Source of the DNA: CAYJII01 sp964370225
GTDB lineage: Bacteria; Bacillota; Clostridia; Oscillospirales; Ruminococcaceae
Reading direction: 5' to 3'
Assembly (NCBI GenBank): GCA_964370225.1
Contig: CAYJII010000001.1
Location: 1 to 64,000 of the forward strand
Length of the DNA stretch: 64,000 bases
The notes below the pieces were generated by a model. That model did not search any database. It saw only the letters and a list, made by a program, of their open reading frames with translations, and was not told where the DNA came from. Below, piece by piece: positions 35,048-44,728 of the stretch. The number at the start of each line of letters is the position of its first letter. Within the stretch, counting starts at the first letter, position 1. The position numbers were made by a program, and so were the translations under genes.

Positions 35048-37108
35048 TTAGCTTAGCACTACATTGCCAATCGCCTGTATTTGTACATCAGTCGATATCT
35101 CGTTGAACGATAGCACATATATTCCTGGATTAAACTGTTCTACAAGCCTTTTAACATATACTCTAATTACATGGCTTGTTAATACAACTGGACTTTGTGC
35201 AAGCCCCGCATATTTTGCGGATAAATCTATGATTTGTGTCATAATGCTTTGTATTGTGTCAGGAGATAAGGAAATGTATACGCCTTGGTCACTTCGAGTT
35301 AAACTTGTCAAAATTGCTTTTTCTACTTGTGAGTCTAGCGTTATTACCATGAGCTGACCATTATCACAGAATTTCCGTGTAATTGTACGTTTAAGCGCAA
35401 TCCTGATTTTTTCGGTCAAATTATCGGTATCGTTTGCAGTAGCAGAGTTTTCGATAATAGTCTCAAATATTGTAACAAAGTCCCTTATTGGAACGCCCTC
35501 TTTAAGCAAGTTTGAGAGTACTTTTTGGAAATTTGCGTATGAAATAATATTTGGGATTGCCTCTTCCACAAGTTGTGGAGAAGTTCCTTTGAAATTATCA
35601 AGCAACTGTATAACCTCTGTGCGGTTGAGCATTTCGTAAGACTGTCTTTCGATAACCTCGGATAAATGCGTAACCATAACAGATAATGGGTCGATAACCG
35701 TGTATCCATAAAGCTCTGCCATGTCTTTTTGATCAGGCAAAATCCATTTGCTCGGAATTCCATATGCTGGCTCAATTGTATCAATCCCGTCAATTATGCC
35801 ATTTACATTTGGTGGTTCAAGTGCTAATAGGTAATCTACCAAAAGCTCCCCACCAGCAATTGCTTCTCCTTTTATTTTAATAACATACTCATTTGCATTG
35901 AGCATTGCCGAGTTTCTCAACCTAATTGATGGCACTACAAAACCCATTTCCTGTGCTAACTTTTTGCGGAATATTACAATCCTACTAATGAGGTTTCCTC
36001 CGCTATTTTCATCAACCAAAGGTATTAAGCTGTAGCCAAACTCCATCTCTACTGGCTCAATTGTAAGTAGTGAGTAGATATTGTTGATGTCTTTGTAGTA
36101 TGCATTTTCGTCGAATTCGACTTCCGGTAGGGTTTCGGTGTTCTCCATCTCGACCTGTCGAATTGGATTTTTTCTTTTGTTTCTTTGTATCACTACCCCA
36201 ATTGCGATAAATGCTCCACCCAATAAAATAGGCTGAACAATTGGCGCTCCTGGAATTAGTATTAAGCACACCATAATTCCACCTGCGATGATAAGTACAA
36301 CTGGTTTTGAAAGAAACTGCTCTAGTACATCTTCGTTCAAACTTCCTTTTGATACCGCTCTTGTTACTATCATACCTGTTGCGGAGGAAATAAGTAGCGC
36401 TGGAATTTGCGATACAAGTCCGTCACCTATGGTTGCAATTGAGTAAATTTCAAGCACGGAATTAATTTCCATACCAGCCATCATACCCATAACGATACCA
36501 CCCACAAAGTTGATGATAGTTATTATGATGGACATTATTGCGTCCCCTTTAACTATCTTGGTAGCACCATCCATAGCCCCATAAAAGTCTGCTTCGCGCT
36601 GCACTTTTTGGCGACTCTCTCTCGCTTGGTCTTCTGTGATAAGCCCCGAGCTTAAATCGGCGTCTATCGCCATTTGCTTACCTGGCATAGCGTCAAGCGT
36701 AAACCTTGCGCTAACTTCAGCTACACGCTCGGCACCTTTTGTGATTACTATAAACTGAACTAATACTATGATTATGAATATGATAACCCCTACTATAATA
36801 TTGCCCTGTAAAACATATGTACCAAATGTTTGGATTACATCACCAGCTTGTCCCTCTTCTGTCAGGATTAGCCTTGTTGAAGAAACGTTAAGCGCAAGCC
36901 TAAATAATGTTGTTACAAGTAACATTGATGGGAATATCGAGAACTCTAATGCTTCTTTTATGTACATGGACATGAGCAAGATAACTAGCGAAATTGAAAT
37001 GTTTAATATAAACATTAAGTCCAGCATAAAAGCAGGCAATGGTATTAATAGCAGTAGAACAATAAGTATGACAAATAATGCTACTGTATTATTTAGAATT
37101 CTTTTCAT
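35048..37108 (-). CDS. flhA: Flagellar export gate protein FlhA
   Basis: A 686-residue inner-membrane component of the flagellar type III export gate. Eight membrane segments fill the first ~310 residues, with the family signature around AERVAEVSARFTLDAMPGKQ then MAIDADL. The C-terminal ~340 residues form the cytoplasmic ring that binds export chaperones, ending with the SRILxA-type segment VLSFNEISTDVQIQAIG. It forms the membrane gate with FlhB, FliP, FliQ and FliR, all encoded directly upstream. Confidence 0.97.
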   Translation of the reverse strand: MKRILNNTVALFVILIVLLLLIPLPAFMLDLMFILNISISLVILLMSMYIKEALEFSIFPSMLLVTTLFRLALNVSSTRLILTEEGQAGDVIQTFGTYVLQGNIIVGVIIFIIIVLVQFIVITKGAERVAEVSARFTLDAMPGKQMAIDADLSSGLITEDQARESRQKVQREADFYGAMDGATKIVKGDAIMSIIITIINFVGGIVMGMMAGMEINSVLEIYSIATIGDGLVSQIPALLISSATGMIVTRAVSKGSLNEDVLEQFLSKPVVLIIAGGIMVCLILIPGAPIVQPILLGGAFIAIGVVIQRNKRKNPIRQVEMENTETLPEVEFDENAYYKDINNIYSLLTIEPVEMEFGYSLIPLVDENSGGNLISRIVIFRKKLAQEMGFVVPSIRLRNSAMLNANEYVIKIKGEAIAGGELLVDYLLALEPPNVNGIIDGIDTIEPAYGIPSKWILPDQKDMAELYGYTVIDPLSVMVTHLSEVIERQSYEMLNRTEVIQLLDNFKGTSPQLVEEAIPNIISYANFQKVLSNLLKEGVPIRDFVTIFETIIENSATANDTDNLTEKIRIALKRTITRKFCDNGQLMVITLDSQVEKAILTSLTRSDQGVYISLSPDTIQSIMTQIIDLSAKYAGLAQSPVVLTSHVIRVYVKRLVEQFNPGIYVLSFNEISTDVQIQAIGNVVLS

Positions 37109-37135
37109 AGCTTATTCCTTCTCCTGTTAGTTAGA

Positions 37136-38212
37136 TTATCTTTTGATTAATTCGTCTTTTTTATTATTTAGAGTGTATACTAAAGCGAGCACTTCCGCTA
37201 CTGCTGCAAAATGTTCAGGTGGTATCCATGATCCTATTTTTGTTGAGGAATAAATCGCTCTTGCAAGCGGCCTGTTTTCCACCACATAAACATCGTTTTC
37301 TTGTGCCACTTCGATTATCTTTAGTGCTATTCTGTCTTTACCTAATGCTACTACGACGGGGGCGAAGTCATTTTGTATATCATACTTCAGCGCAACCGCA
37401 TAATGCGTCGGGTTTCTTATGATAACATCCGCAGTAGGAACTGCTTGCATCATACGTGACATAGAAATTTTTCTTTGCTTCTCCTTGATTTTCCCCTTAA
37501 CTTTGGGGTCCCCTTCAAGTTGTTTATATTCTTCTTTTACGTCATGTTTAGACATTTTAATATTTCTTTCGTACTCCCACCACTGATATATGAAATCGAG
37601 TGCTGCGATGAAAATAAATATTACACAAATGTTTATAACCATGCTACTAATTGTCCCAAGCATATACCCTATAGCGGATATAAGCCCCATATCAAGTGTT
37701 TTTACGTACTCATGTAGTCTTGATATGATAAAGTTATATATTATCACCCCGATAACAGTTACTTTTATTATCGCTTTCACCATCTCCACCAATGAGCGGA
37801 GCGAAAGCATCTTTTGAAAGCCTTTAATGGGGTCTATTCTCTCATATTTGGGTTTTAGCGCTTCAAACGCCATAACAAATTTTGTCTGTGCACCTGTTGC
37901 AATTATCCCAACTGCCATCGAGACTAATGCAATCGGTAGCGCTACTATCACAAATGTCACTGCTATATCTCTAGCAAACATCATTATCGTGTCAACATTC
38001 ACCCTACTAATAGTGGGGATGTAGCCAAAATACTTGTTCACAGTTTGTGATAAGTTTGCATAAATTAGAGGAAACAACATCTCAATTACAGTGAAAACTA
38101 TCCATACAGACGCTACTGCAACTATGTCCTTACTTTGGAATACATTCCCCTTTTTTCGTTCGTCACGTCGCTTTTTGGGCGACGCCTTTTCGGTTTTTGA
38201 CGGATCCGGCAA
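37136..38212 (-). CDS. flhB: Flagellar export switch protein FlhB
   Basis: A 358-residue membrane protein that switches export from rod/hook to filament substrates. The N-terminus is KTEKASPKKRRDERKKGNVF, typical of the family, followed by four membrane segments. The autocleavage site NPTH lies near residue 266 in IRNPTHYAVALKYD, and the C-terminal domain ends IPPEHFAAVAEVLALVY. It is preceded by fliR (31-nt gap) and followed by flhA. Confidence 0.97.
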   Translation of the reverse strand: MPDPSKTEKASPKKRRDERKKGNVFQSKDIVAVASVWIVFTVIEMLFPLIYANLSQTVNKYFGYIPTISRVNVDTIMMFARDIAVTFVIVALPIALVSMAVGIIATGAQTKFVMAFEALKPKYERIDPIKGFQKMLSLRSLVEMVKAIIKVTVIGVIIYNFIISRLHEYVKTLDMGLISAIGYMLGTISSMVINICVIFIFIAALDFIYQWWEYERNIKMSKHDVKEEYKQLEGDPKVKGKIKEKQRKISMSRMMQAVPTADVIIRNPTHYAVALKYDIQNDFAPVVVALGKDRIALKIIEVAQENDVYVVENRPLARAIYSSTKIGSWIPPEHFAAVAEVLALVYTLNNKKDELIKR

Positions 38213-38243
38213 GTGTATCCCCCCTTGTTTTTACATTCTCAAA

Positions 38244-39017
38244 TTATCCTATCGCGCCCAGCGACTTTGCTAGTGCGTCAAACATGAATGTGATTAGCTC
38301 TTCGATAAAAGAGACAAATGGCGCATACATGATGAGCAGTAGTGATAGTCCTACAAATATTTTCAACTGTATGTTTACAACGAAAATATTAATTTGCGGA
38401 ATAATTTTCATCAATATTCCCACTCCGATTTCTAGCATGAAAGTTACTGCAATCACAGGCATTGCAAGCTGCATAGCCAGTACTGCTGTATCTGAGAATA
38501 GCTCGATCATATATACCGACACATTCTCGCTCAGTGCAGCTTCTCCATATGGTACAACTTTATGCGAATCTAAGAAAAACCTTATCAGCGCCAAATGCCC
38601 ATTAGAGAGGAAAAATAAGAACATGAAAATTATATTAAAAAATGTCGAGGATAAACCAATTGATGTGTTGCTTTGGGCATCGAATACTTTTGCCATAGAC
38701 ATCCCCATTTGGAAATCTATAATCTCCCCGCCCATAACTATAACATTTGAAAATAAAGTTATAACATAGCCCAGTACATAACCTATGCTAAACTCAATTA
38801 AAATCCCTATCATAAACTCAAGCGTAGTGCCTGGATTTATGCTAATTGGGAGGTACGAAAACAATAATAATGTGAGCACTAATGATAGCGAAACTTTAAA
38901 GATAGCAGGAATATTTCTCCTCCCAAAAATCGGGTTTAATAAAACAGCTCCTGAAATCCTTGCGAATATAAACATTATCCCTACTATCGTGTTCATCTCA
39001 ATCATGGATAATGACAT
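38244..39017 (-). CDS. fliR: Flagellar export gate protein FliR
   Basis: A 257-residue polytopic protein of the export gate, assembled with FliP and FliQ into the helical core. Family features are the N-terminal FARISGAVLLNPIFGRRNIP, the GxxxGxxxxxxFxxxxxGGxxID segment seen as GYVLGYVITLFSNVIVMGGE then IIDFQMGM, and LPVIAVTFMLEI-like MPVIAVTFMLEIGVGI. Eighteen nt separate it from fliQ. Confidence 0.96.
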   Translation of the reverse strand: MSLSMIEMNTIVGIMFIFARISGAVLLNPIFGRRNIPAIFKVSLSLVLTLLLFSYLPISINPGTTLEFMIGILIEFSIGYVLGYVITLFSNVIVMGGEIIDFQMGMSMAKVFDAQSNTSIGLSSTFFNIIFMFLFFLSNGHLALIRFFLDSHKVVPYGEAALSENVSVYMIELFSDTAVLAMQLAMPVIAVTFMLEIGVGILMKIIPQINIFVVNIQLKIFVGLSLLLIMYAPFVSFIEELITFMFDALAKSLGAIG

Positions 39018-39035
39018 TTTTTACTCCTCACTAAA

Positions 39036-39296
39036 TCACGCTATAATTAACTCAAACACTCGGTGCACAAAATCTGATAATGTCGTTAGCATCCATGGAC
39101 CCGCTACTACTAAAGTAATAGCTATCGCCATCAGTTTTGGCACAAATGTGATTGTTTGCTCATGGATTTGTGTTGCTGCTTGCAAAATCGAGATAATTAT
39201 TCCGATTGCCATACTAATTATAAGTAACGGAGCGGATAATCTAACTGCTACGCCTATCGCTTCTTGCATAATTTCTAAAGCTACATCAACTGTCAA
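39036..39296 (-). CDS. fliQ: Flagellar export gate protein FliQ
   Basis: An 86-residue protein with two membrane hairpins that wraps the FliP/FliR core. Recognised by APLLIISMAIGIIISILQA, TQIHEQTITFVPKL and a final AGPWMLTTLSDF. It lies between fliP and fliR, the conserved order, with a GGAGG site before the ATG. Confidence 0.96.
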   Translation of the reverse strand: MTVDVALEIMQEAIGVAVRLSAPLLIISMAIGIIISILQAATQIHEQTITFVPKLMAIAITLVVAGPWMLTTLSDFVHRVFELIIA

Positions 39297-39314
39297 TTTT
39301 ATCCCCTCCTAAAG

Positions 39315-39971
39315 CTAGTTGAAGCTCTGGACAAGACTTGAGAATATCAAATCCCAGCCATTGACAACAACAAATAATAATATTTTAAACGGAAGTGCGA
39401 TTGTAGCTGGCGGTAACATTATCATCCCCATCGACATTAGCGTACTAGATACTACTATGTCAATTAATAAAAATGGAATGAAAAGTAAAAATCCGATTAC
39501 AAATGCACGTTTTAGCTCACTTGTCATAAATGAAGGTATCACAATTGTTAAAGGTAAATCTGTTATTTCTTCGGGAGCCTCTGTTCCGGACATCTCCAAA
39601 AACATGTTAACACTGTCGGTTTCCGTGTTGCGTAACATAAACTCCTTAATCGGGACTTCCGCTAAACTTAATGCTTCTTCTTGGGTTATCTCCTCATTAA
39701 CGTATGGCTCATACGCGGTTTCGTTAATCTCGCTTATGACGGGGGTCATTATAAATAAAGTTAAAAATAATGCTATCCCAATCAGTATTGAGTTAGGAGG
39801 TGTTTGTTGAAGTCCTAATGCAGTTCTCAAAAAAGAAAGCACAATTAGTATTCGTCCGAATGACGTCATCATAATTAAGATGGACGGCAATAACGATATT
39901 AATGTAAGAAGAAACAGTACCTCAAGCGTTTGCACACCTTCGCCGTTAATATTCACCAATGCGTCGTTCAT
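39315..39971 (-). CDS. fliP: Flagellar export gate protein FliP
   Basis: The main pore-forming subunit of the export gate. Signatures: SFGRILIVLSFLRTALGLQQ followed by TPPNSILIGIALFLT, then SELKRAFVIGFLLFIPFLLI and the final MLPPATIALPFKILLFVVVN. At 218 residues it is shorter than E. coli FliP (245); the part that in Proteobacteria carries a cleavable signal peptide is nearly absent. Order fliO-fliP-fliQ-fliR is conserved. Confidence 0.96.
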   Translation of the reverse strand: MNDALVNINGEGVQTLEVLFLLTLISLLPSILIMMTSFGRILIVLSFLRTALGLQQTPPNSILIGIALFLTLFIMTPVISEINETAYEPYVNEEITQEEALSLAEVPIKEFMLRNTETDSVNMFLEMSGTEAPEEITDLPLTIVIPSFMTSELKRAFVIGFLLFIPFLLIDIVVSSTLMSMGMIMLPPATIALPFKILLFVVVNGWDLIFSSLVQSFN

Positions 39972-39994
39972 ACTACTGACTACCCCTTCTTCTA

Positions 39995-40363
39995 CTATTC
40001 TTTATCGTTGTTGTTTGATTTTTTGTTCATTGCATTTTTAAGCAGATTTACAAAGTCAGCAGGTGAAGCCGCTGTAACTTGCGCTTGCTCTTGTAAAACT
40101 AAATCTTCTTCTGTTAGCTCAGCAAGCTTCTCCATGCGATTTTCAGAAATAGCTACTAAAAAGTACTTTTCTCCTATCTGGGTTATGATTAATGATTTTT
40201 CTCTACCCACAGCCGCTCTGTCAATTATTTTTATGTATTTTGAGGAAGAACTTCCCCAAGATTTTTTTGCTATATATTTGCTAGCAACATAACTTAAATA
40301 TATTACTACGCACATTGCTAAAAAAGCTAGTATTAGGGTAATAAACTCTTCTATTCTAATCAC
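39995..40363 (-). CDS. fliO: Flagellar biosynthesis protein FliO
   Basis: A 122-residue protein with one N-terminal membrane segment (FITLILAFLAMCVVIYLSYV) and a small cytoplasmic FliO/FliZ domain with IIDRAAVGREKSLIITQIGE, the family pattern. It helps FliP fold and assemble. It lies just before fliP, with a charged, Asn/Lys-rich tail. Confidence 0.92.
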   Translation of the reverse strand: MIRIEEFITLILAFLAMCVVIYLSYVASKYIAKKSWGSSSSKYIKIIDRAAVGREKSLIITQIGEKYFLVAISENRMEKLAELTEEDLVLQEQAQVTAASPADFVNLLKNAMNKKSNNNDKE

Positions 40364-40412
40364 TTCCCAAATGGTTTATGTTTTATGTTAGATACATGCT
40401 GTAATATTTTTA

Positions 40413-40769
40413 TTATACTAGTGAAGCTACTGTTTTTAATATTCTATCAGGTTTAAATGGTTTTACGATAAAATCTTTAGCTCCGCTTTTAATCGCTTCA
40501 AATACCATGCTCTCTTGACCCATTGCAGAGCACATAACGATTTTTGCATCTGGATTTTTGCCCATAATTTCTTTTAAAGCTTCAAGCCCAGTCATGTTAG
40601 GCATTGTGATATCCATGATTACTAAATCAGGTTTAAGTTGCTCGAACTTCTCACATGCTTCTACACCATCAGCAGCCTCATGTACATCTGTGTACCCATT
40701 TTTTGTTAGAGTGTCCTTTAACATCATTCTCATAAACGCAGCGTCATCAACTAATAATATTTTAGCCAT
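40413..40769 (-). CDS. cheY: Chemotaxis response regulator CheY
   Basis: A stand-alone receiver domain of 118 residues that binds the flagellar switch when phosphorylated. The acidic pocket is LLVDDAAF, the phospho-Asp is in LVIMDITMPNMTG, the conserved Ser/Thr is in MCSAMGQ, and the Lys is in IVKPF. It lies between fliY and fliO, as in B. subtilis, so switch, phosphatase and signal protein are encoded together. Its kinase, CheA, is not in this window. Confidence 0.95.
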   Translation of the reverse strand: MAKILLVDDAAFMRMMLKDTLTKNGYTDVHEAADGVEACEKFEQLKPDLVIMDITMPNMTGLEALKEIMGKNPDAKIVMCSAMGQESMVFEAIKSGAKDFIVKPFKPDRILKTVASLV

Positions 40770-40783
40770 AAATCATTTCTCCC

Positions 40784-41962
40784 TTATTTCATATTTAAAA
40801 TATCGTTCTTATCTAAAATTTTTGTAATCCTTATACCGAAGGAATCGTCAACTACAACGACATCTCCCTTAGCGATACACTGATTATTTACGTATAAGTC
40901 AACTTGCTCCCCAGCAAGCTTATCTAAAACAACAAGTGTTCCTTGTTGGAAAGATACAATCTCTTTAATTGGTTTTCTTGCCCTACCTATTTCTACCGAT
41001 ATCTCAAGCGGTACGCTCATCAGCATATCCAAATTTTGTCCTTCTTCTTTTGACAAATTAGCTTGAGCATAATCTAATCCACTCGGTTGCCCTTGTACCG
41101 AAATCATTCTTGGTTGTGGTGCGTATCCATAATTTTCAGGCCCTGGCATCGTTTGCTGTGCCATATACTGTGTAGGCGCCTGTTGCGGCATCGGCTGTGG
41201 AACTGGTTGCGCTACAGGTGGCGGTGCTACTGGCTGTGGAGGTGGTGCTACTGGCGGTGCCACAGGCACAGGCTCAGGAGCAGGAGCTACTGGCTGAGGT
41301 GCCGGTGCTGGCTCTGGAGCTGGCACTTGCACTTCTGGTAGCGGTTCTGGGATATCGTCTGAAGATAGACCCATAGCACCAATTAAGTCCTTCGCTAACC
41401 CTAGTGGTAAGATTGATAAAAATTCACTATTTAGCACGTCTTCGATTGTTAAATGGAACTTAATCATTGCTACTAAGTCTTCGTTTAGGAAATACTTAGC
41501 TTTAATATCCTCAATATCATCGATTTCGTATGCTTTTGGTGGCGAAATATCAACTTCTTTACCAAGTAATGAAGCTAATGCAGTGGACGCTGAGCCCATC
41601 ATTTGGTTCATTACTTCGCAAACAGCACTTAAATTTAGCTCGTTAAGCTCAAATTCATCATCGGGAATTTCCATTTGCAACATAGTTTCAACTATGCTTT
41701 TTACATCTGACTTTCTAAGTACAAATATGTTTTTACCATCTATTCCTGTTACGTACTCAATTTCTACGCCTATTGCAGGTTCCATATTGCTGATTTCAAA
41801 ATCGTCTGAAGAAGTAACCTCAACAGTAGGTGTGGTTATATCAGTTCTTTTTTGTAGCATTTCTGAAACTGCTGTAGCGGATGAACCCATACTGATGTTC
41901 ATTATCTCGCCTATGGCGTCTCTCTCCATTTCAGAAAACATATCTAAATATTCTTGTTTCAT
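40784..41962 (-). CDS. fliY: Flagellar switch protein and CheY-P phosphatase FliY
   Basis: A 392-residue C-ring protein. Residues ~1-200 are a CheC-like phosphatase with both motifs intact (DAIGEIMN and SAVCEVMN). A ~90-residue Pro/Ala/Gln-rich linker (APEPAPAPQPVAPAPEP type) follows, and the C-terminal ~85 residues are the FliN/SpoA domain with MLMSVPLEISVEIGRARKPI and DKLAGEQVDLYVNNQ. There is no obvious N-terminal CheY-binding peptide, unlike FliM. Its ATG overlaps the fliM stop by 4 nt, supporting joint assembly. Confidence 0.96.
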   Translation of the reverse strand: MKQEYLDMFSEMERDAIGEIMNISMGSSATAVSEMLQKRTDITTPTVEVTSSDDFEISNMEPAIGVEIEYVTGIDGKNIFVLRKSDVKSIVETMLQMEIPDDEFELNELNLSAVCEVMNQMMGSASTALASLLGKEVDISPPKAYEIDDIEDIKAKYFLNEDLVAMIKFHLTIEDVLNSEFLSILPLGLAKDLIGAMGLSSDDIPEPLPEVQVPAPEPAPAPQPVAPAPEPVPVAPPVAPPPQPVAPPPVAQPVPQPMPQQAPTQYMAQQTMPGPENYGYAPQPRMISVQGQPSGLDYAQANLSKEEGQNLDMLMSVPLEISVEIGRARKPIKEIVSFQQGTLVVLDKLAGEQVDLYVNNQCIAKGDVVVVDDSFGIRITKILDKNDILNMK

Positions 41963-42981
41963 ACTTCTCCTCCGATTATATCACTTATATTTTCACATGT
42001 CCCGGTTAGCTTGACAGCTTTGTTTTGCTTGTAAATTCCAAGCTTGCCTTTAAACCATTGCCTATCTTCTATCGCAAGGTAAACATCGTCTTCCTTAGAT
42101 TTGTTTAAGTTTATCACATCACCTGGTTGCATATTAAACAAATCTGACATTAAGATGTATGCGCTTCCCATATTAACTCTTAGCTCTAGATCTGAACTTT
42201 TCAAGTTGTGTATGATGTCATTTACTGAGCTTTTACCGTCAGCTTTCTTACTTTGATTTGTGTTTTGAGATTCTTTTTCAAATAAATCAAAAAATCTTGT
42301 GAGTATGTCACTCGGCATACAAACATTTATTGTACCGACAGTATCCTTTATTGTTACAGAAAGCACTATAATTACTACAATCTCATCATATGATATAGTT
42401 TGTACAAGCCTTGGATTAGACTCATACCTTCGGTACTCAAACCCAACTTCCATATAATTGGACCATGCATCTTTTGCTAGTAGCGAAACTCTTTTTGCTA
42501 TGCTCTCATACACCCCAAGCTCTATTTCGGTATAGCCATTTGTGTCTGATTCATCATATTCGCCCTGTCCACCCATTAGTCTATCAATCATTGCAAATGA
42601 TATTGGGTTTGACATTTGGAATAAAAAGTGAGAGTCGCTTTCTTCTCCTTTTAGCTGCATATCAACTAGCGCTAAAATATCATTTTCACCTAATGCATTA
42701 TTAAATTCATAATATCTTTGCTCTTCTATGCTGAGCAATTCTACAGTACAAGTTAAACGTAATAAGCTCGTTATATATGAAGATAAGGTTCTAGCATAGC
42801 TTTCATATATCCCATCCAAGAGTTTTAATCTTTGCTTATTTATCTTTTTAGGACTGTAAAAATCATACTTTCGAACCCGCCTATTATCCACAGACTCCTC
42901 AGTCTCTTTGGGTTCCTCAGCATTGTTTTTCGCCATCCCGATGAGCGCATCTATTTGGCTTTGCGTTAAAACATCTGCCAT
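41959..42981 (-). CDS. fliM: Flagellar motor switch protein FliM
   Basis: Receives CheY-P and reverses the motor. The N-terminal CheY-binding peptide is VLTQSQIDALIG, the middle domain has the FliM core (LLDGIYESYARTLSSYI), and the C-terminus is a SpoA domain (LELRVNMGSAYILMSDL then GDVINLNKSKEDDVYL). The start at 42981 is chosen over GTG at 42990 because AAAGGTGG then falls 5 nt upstream. In many clostridia fliL lies between motB and fliM; here only 36 nt separate the two. Confidence 0.95.
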   Translation of the reverse strand: MADVLTQSQIDALIGMAKNNAEEPKETEESVDNRRVRKYDFYSPKKINKQRLKLLDGIYESYARTLSSYITSLLRLTCTVELLSIEEQRYYEFNNALGENDILALVDMQLKGEESDSHFLFQMSNPISFAMIDRLMGGQGEYDESDTNGYTEIELGVYESIAKRVSLLAKDAWSNYMEVGFEYRRYESNPRLVQTISYDEIVVIIVLSVTIKDTVGTINVCMPSDILTRFFDLFEKESQNTNQSKKADGKSSVNDIIHNLKSSDLELRVNMGSAYILMSDLFNMQPGDVINLNKSKEDDVYLAIEDRQWFKGKLGIYKQNKAVKLTGTCENISDIIGGEV

Positions 42982-43017
42982 GTCATCCACCTTTCTTCAT
43001 TGTAATGTACAATAACT

Positions 43018-43788
43018 TTATTCTTCGATAATCTCTTGTCCCATTTCTTCGTATATCTGTTCTAGCGTTCTAAGGACTGCATCTGTTTCCGTGATAAGTA
43101 TCTCAACCCTCCTGTTTAGCTGGCGGTTTTCTTCGCCAACAAAAGGTGCGATAGGGTAATGTTGCCCAAAACCTTCGCCTGAGATATCTTTTGGATGAAT
43201 TATATCCATTCTTTGTAAAAACGAAACTACAGCTGCCGCTCTAAGCGCGGACAAGTTCCTGTCATTTTCTATATTATTTGGATTGTTTGGGTCCGATTGG
43301 TTTGTGTGCCCATAAACTTTTATCTGCCACACATCATCCTGTATCGCCTTAATCTCATTCCCCAAAAACTCGAGTATCGGTTCATTTTCCGCTCTTAGTA
43401 CTGAGCTATCCCCATCAAAAAATATGCTGTTTCTAAAGGTAACGAAGAGATAATCTTCCCCCTCGAAAACATCCATTTCCTCTGACAGCTGATTTTCTTC
43501 TATAAATTCTTGCATATTAAGGAATAATTGTTCCATTGAGTCAAGCGGAAGCTCGCCCTCGGTACCCTGTGCACCAACATCGTCCTCGCCCTCAGTTGGG
43601 TCTCCTACAACTACTTGCGACACCTTATCGGCGTTGGGGTTAAAACTTTTTACAATGTTTTCCCATTTAACTTGGTCGATTGATGACATTGAGTATAGTA
43701 AAACGAAAAAGCAAAGCAATAACGTTACCATGTCGCCATATGTCGCCATCCATGCGTTTGGGTCTACACTACTTTTTTTACGCTTCAT
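43018..43788 (-). CDS. motB: Flagellar stator protein MotB
   Basis: Peptidoglycan-anchored half of the ion-driven stator. One membrane segment near the N-terminus contains the essential Asp (Asp19 in WMATYGDMVTLLLC). An acidic, flexible linker follows, then an OmpA-like domain with IKVYGHTNQSDPNNP, RAAAVVSFLQRM and NRRVEILI. Start 43788 has GGAG at a good distance; 43809 is upstream without one. The pair with motA is directly adjacent. Confidence 0.95.
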   Translation of the reverse strand: MKRKKSSVDPNAWMATYGDMVTLLLCFFVLLYSMSSIDQVKWENIVKSFNPNADKVSQVVVGDPTEGEDDVGAQGTEGELPLDSMEQLFLNMQEFIEENQLSEEMDVFEGEDYLFVTFRNSIFFDGDSSVLRAENEPILEFLGNEIKAIQDDVWQIKVYGHTNQSDPNNPNNIENDRNLSALRAAAVVSFLQRMDIIHPKDISGEGFGQHYPIAPFVGEENRQLNRRVEILITETDAVLRTLEQIYEEMGQEIIEE

Positions 43789-43882
43789 ATAAATTCTCCA
43801 TTTCGCCATTTATATTTGGCACGGAATTTCTTTTAATTTGCAATGATATAGTCAAATTTTATATTATATCTTATGCTAAAGA

Positions 43883-44704
43883 TTACTCTCCACCCTCTGC
43901 GGCTGGTGCAGCATCTCCTGCTTTTTTTCTTTGTTTAGCGGACAAGTTGGATAACAACTTCTCTCTTATGTATTTTGGGTTTTCCCCAGCTTGTATTGAA
44001 AGTACGCCTTGTATAATGATTTGCTTACAAAGTAGCTCATCGTCATTTCTTTGGCGCATTTTATTTGCGATTGGCATAAATATCGCATTTGCCATAAGCG
44101 AGCCGTATAGTGTTGTAACAAGAGCAACTGACATGTCCTGTCCAAGTGAAGACTGTGAACCACCGGACAAGTCCATACTTTTAAGCATGTTGATAAGCCC
44201 TATCAGCGTACCTATCATACCAAAAGCTGGAGCAAGTGCAGCACCTTTTTCATAAAAGCTAATTTGCTCTTCATGCCTTGCGTTTATAGCCTCTAAATCA
44301 GCTTCCATACGCTCTTTTGTTTTGTCAGCGTCAACCGCATCAACTATTAACATTATCCCATCTTTAAAGAAGGTGTAAGTTTCTTCATTGGCTTTTTCTT
44401 CTAAAACAAGCAACCCATTTTTTCTCGCCATTAAAGCGTACTCACTAATTTTCTCAATGAATACCATTGGGTTGTGTTTTTCCATCCCTAATACTATTTT
44501 AAAGTGACCACCAACTTTTGCAAGCATGCTAAAAGGAAACGACGCTACTAGCGCACCAATCGTACCACCAATAACAATAGCCATACTTTGCGGGTCAATA
44601 AAGTTTGTGATGTTTCCAAAATTAAGCCCTTCTGCTCCGAATACCATCCCGAATACTACCAGTGCAAATGCAACCAGCAAACCTACAATTGTTGAAAAAT
44701 CCAT
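43883..44704 (-). CDS. motA: Flagellar stator protein MotA
   Basis: Ion-channel half of the stator with four membrane segments in 273 residues. The family signature PAFGMIGTLIGLINMLKS is present, with DLSGGSQSSLGQDMSVALVT and the cytoplasmic loop KEKTKERMEADLEAINARHE-like TKERMEADLEAINARHEEQI. A charged KKAGDAAPAAEGGE tail ends it. Whether it uses protons or sodium cannot be read safely. Confidence 0.95.
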   Translation of the reverse strand: MDFSTIVGLLVAFALVVFGMVFGAEGLNFGNITNFIDPQSMAIVIGGTIGALVASFPFSMLAKVGGHFKIVLGMEKHNPMVFIEKISEYALMARKNGLLVLEEKANEETYTFFKDGIMLIVDAVDADKTKERMEADLEAINARHEEQISFYEKGAALAPAFGMIGTLIGLINMLKSMDLSGGSQSSLGQDMSVALVTTLYGSLMANAIFMPIANKMRQRNDDELLCKQIIIQGVLSIQAGENPKYIREKLLSNLSAKQRKKAGDAAPAAEGGE

Positions 44705-44728
44705 AACATTCCCTCACTGTAAAAAAAT

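Noticed and set aside
41087..41341. Trp/Arg-rich open frame on the plus strand
   Set aside because: It is the reverse reading of the Pro/Ala/Gln linker of FliY.
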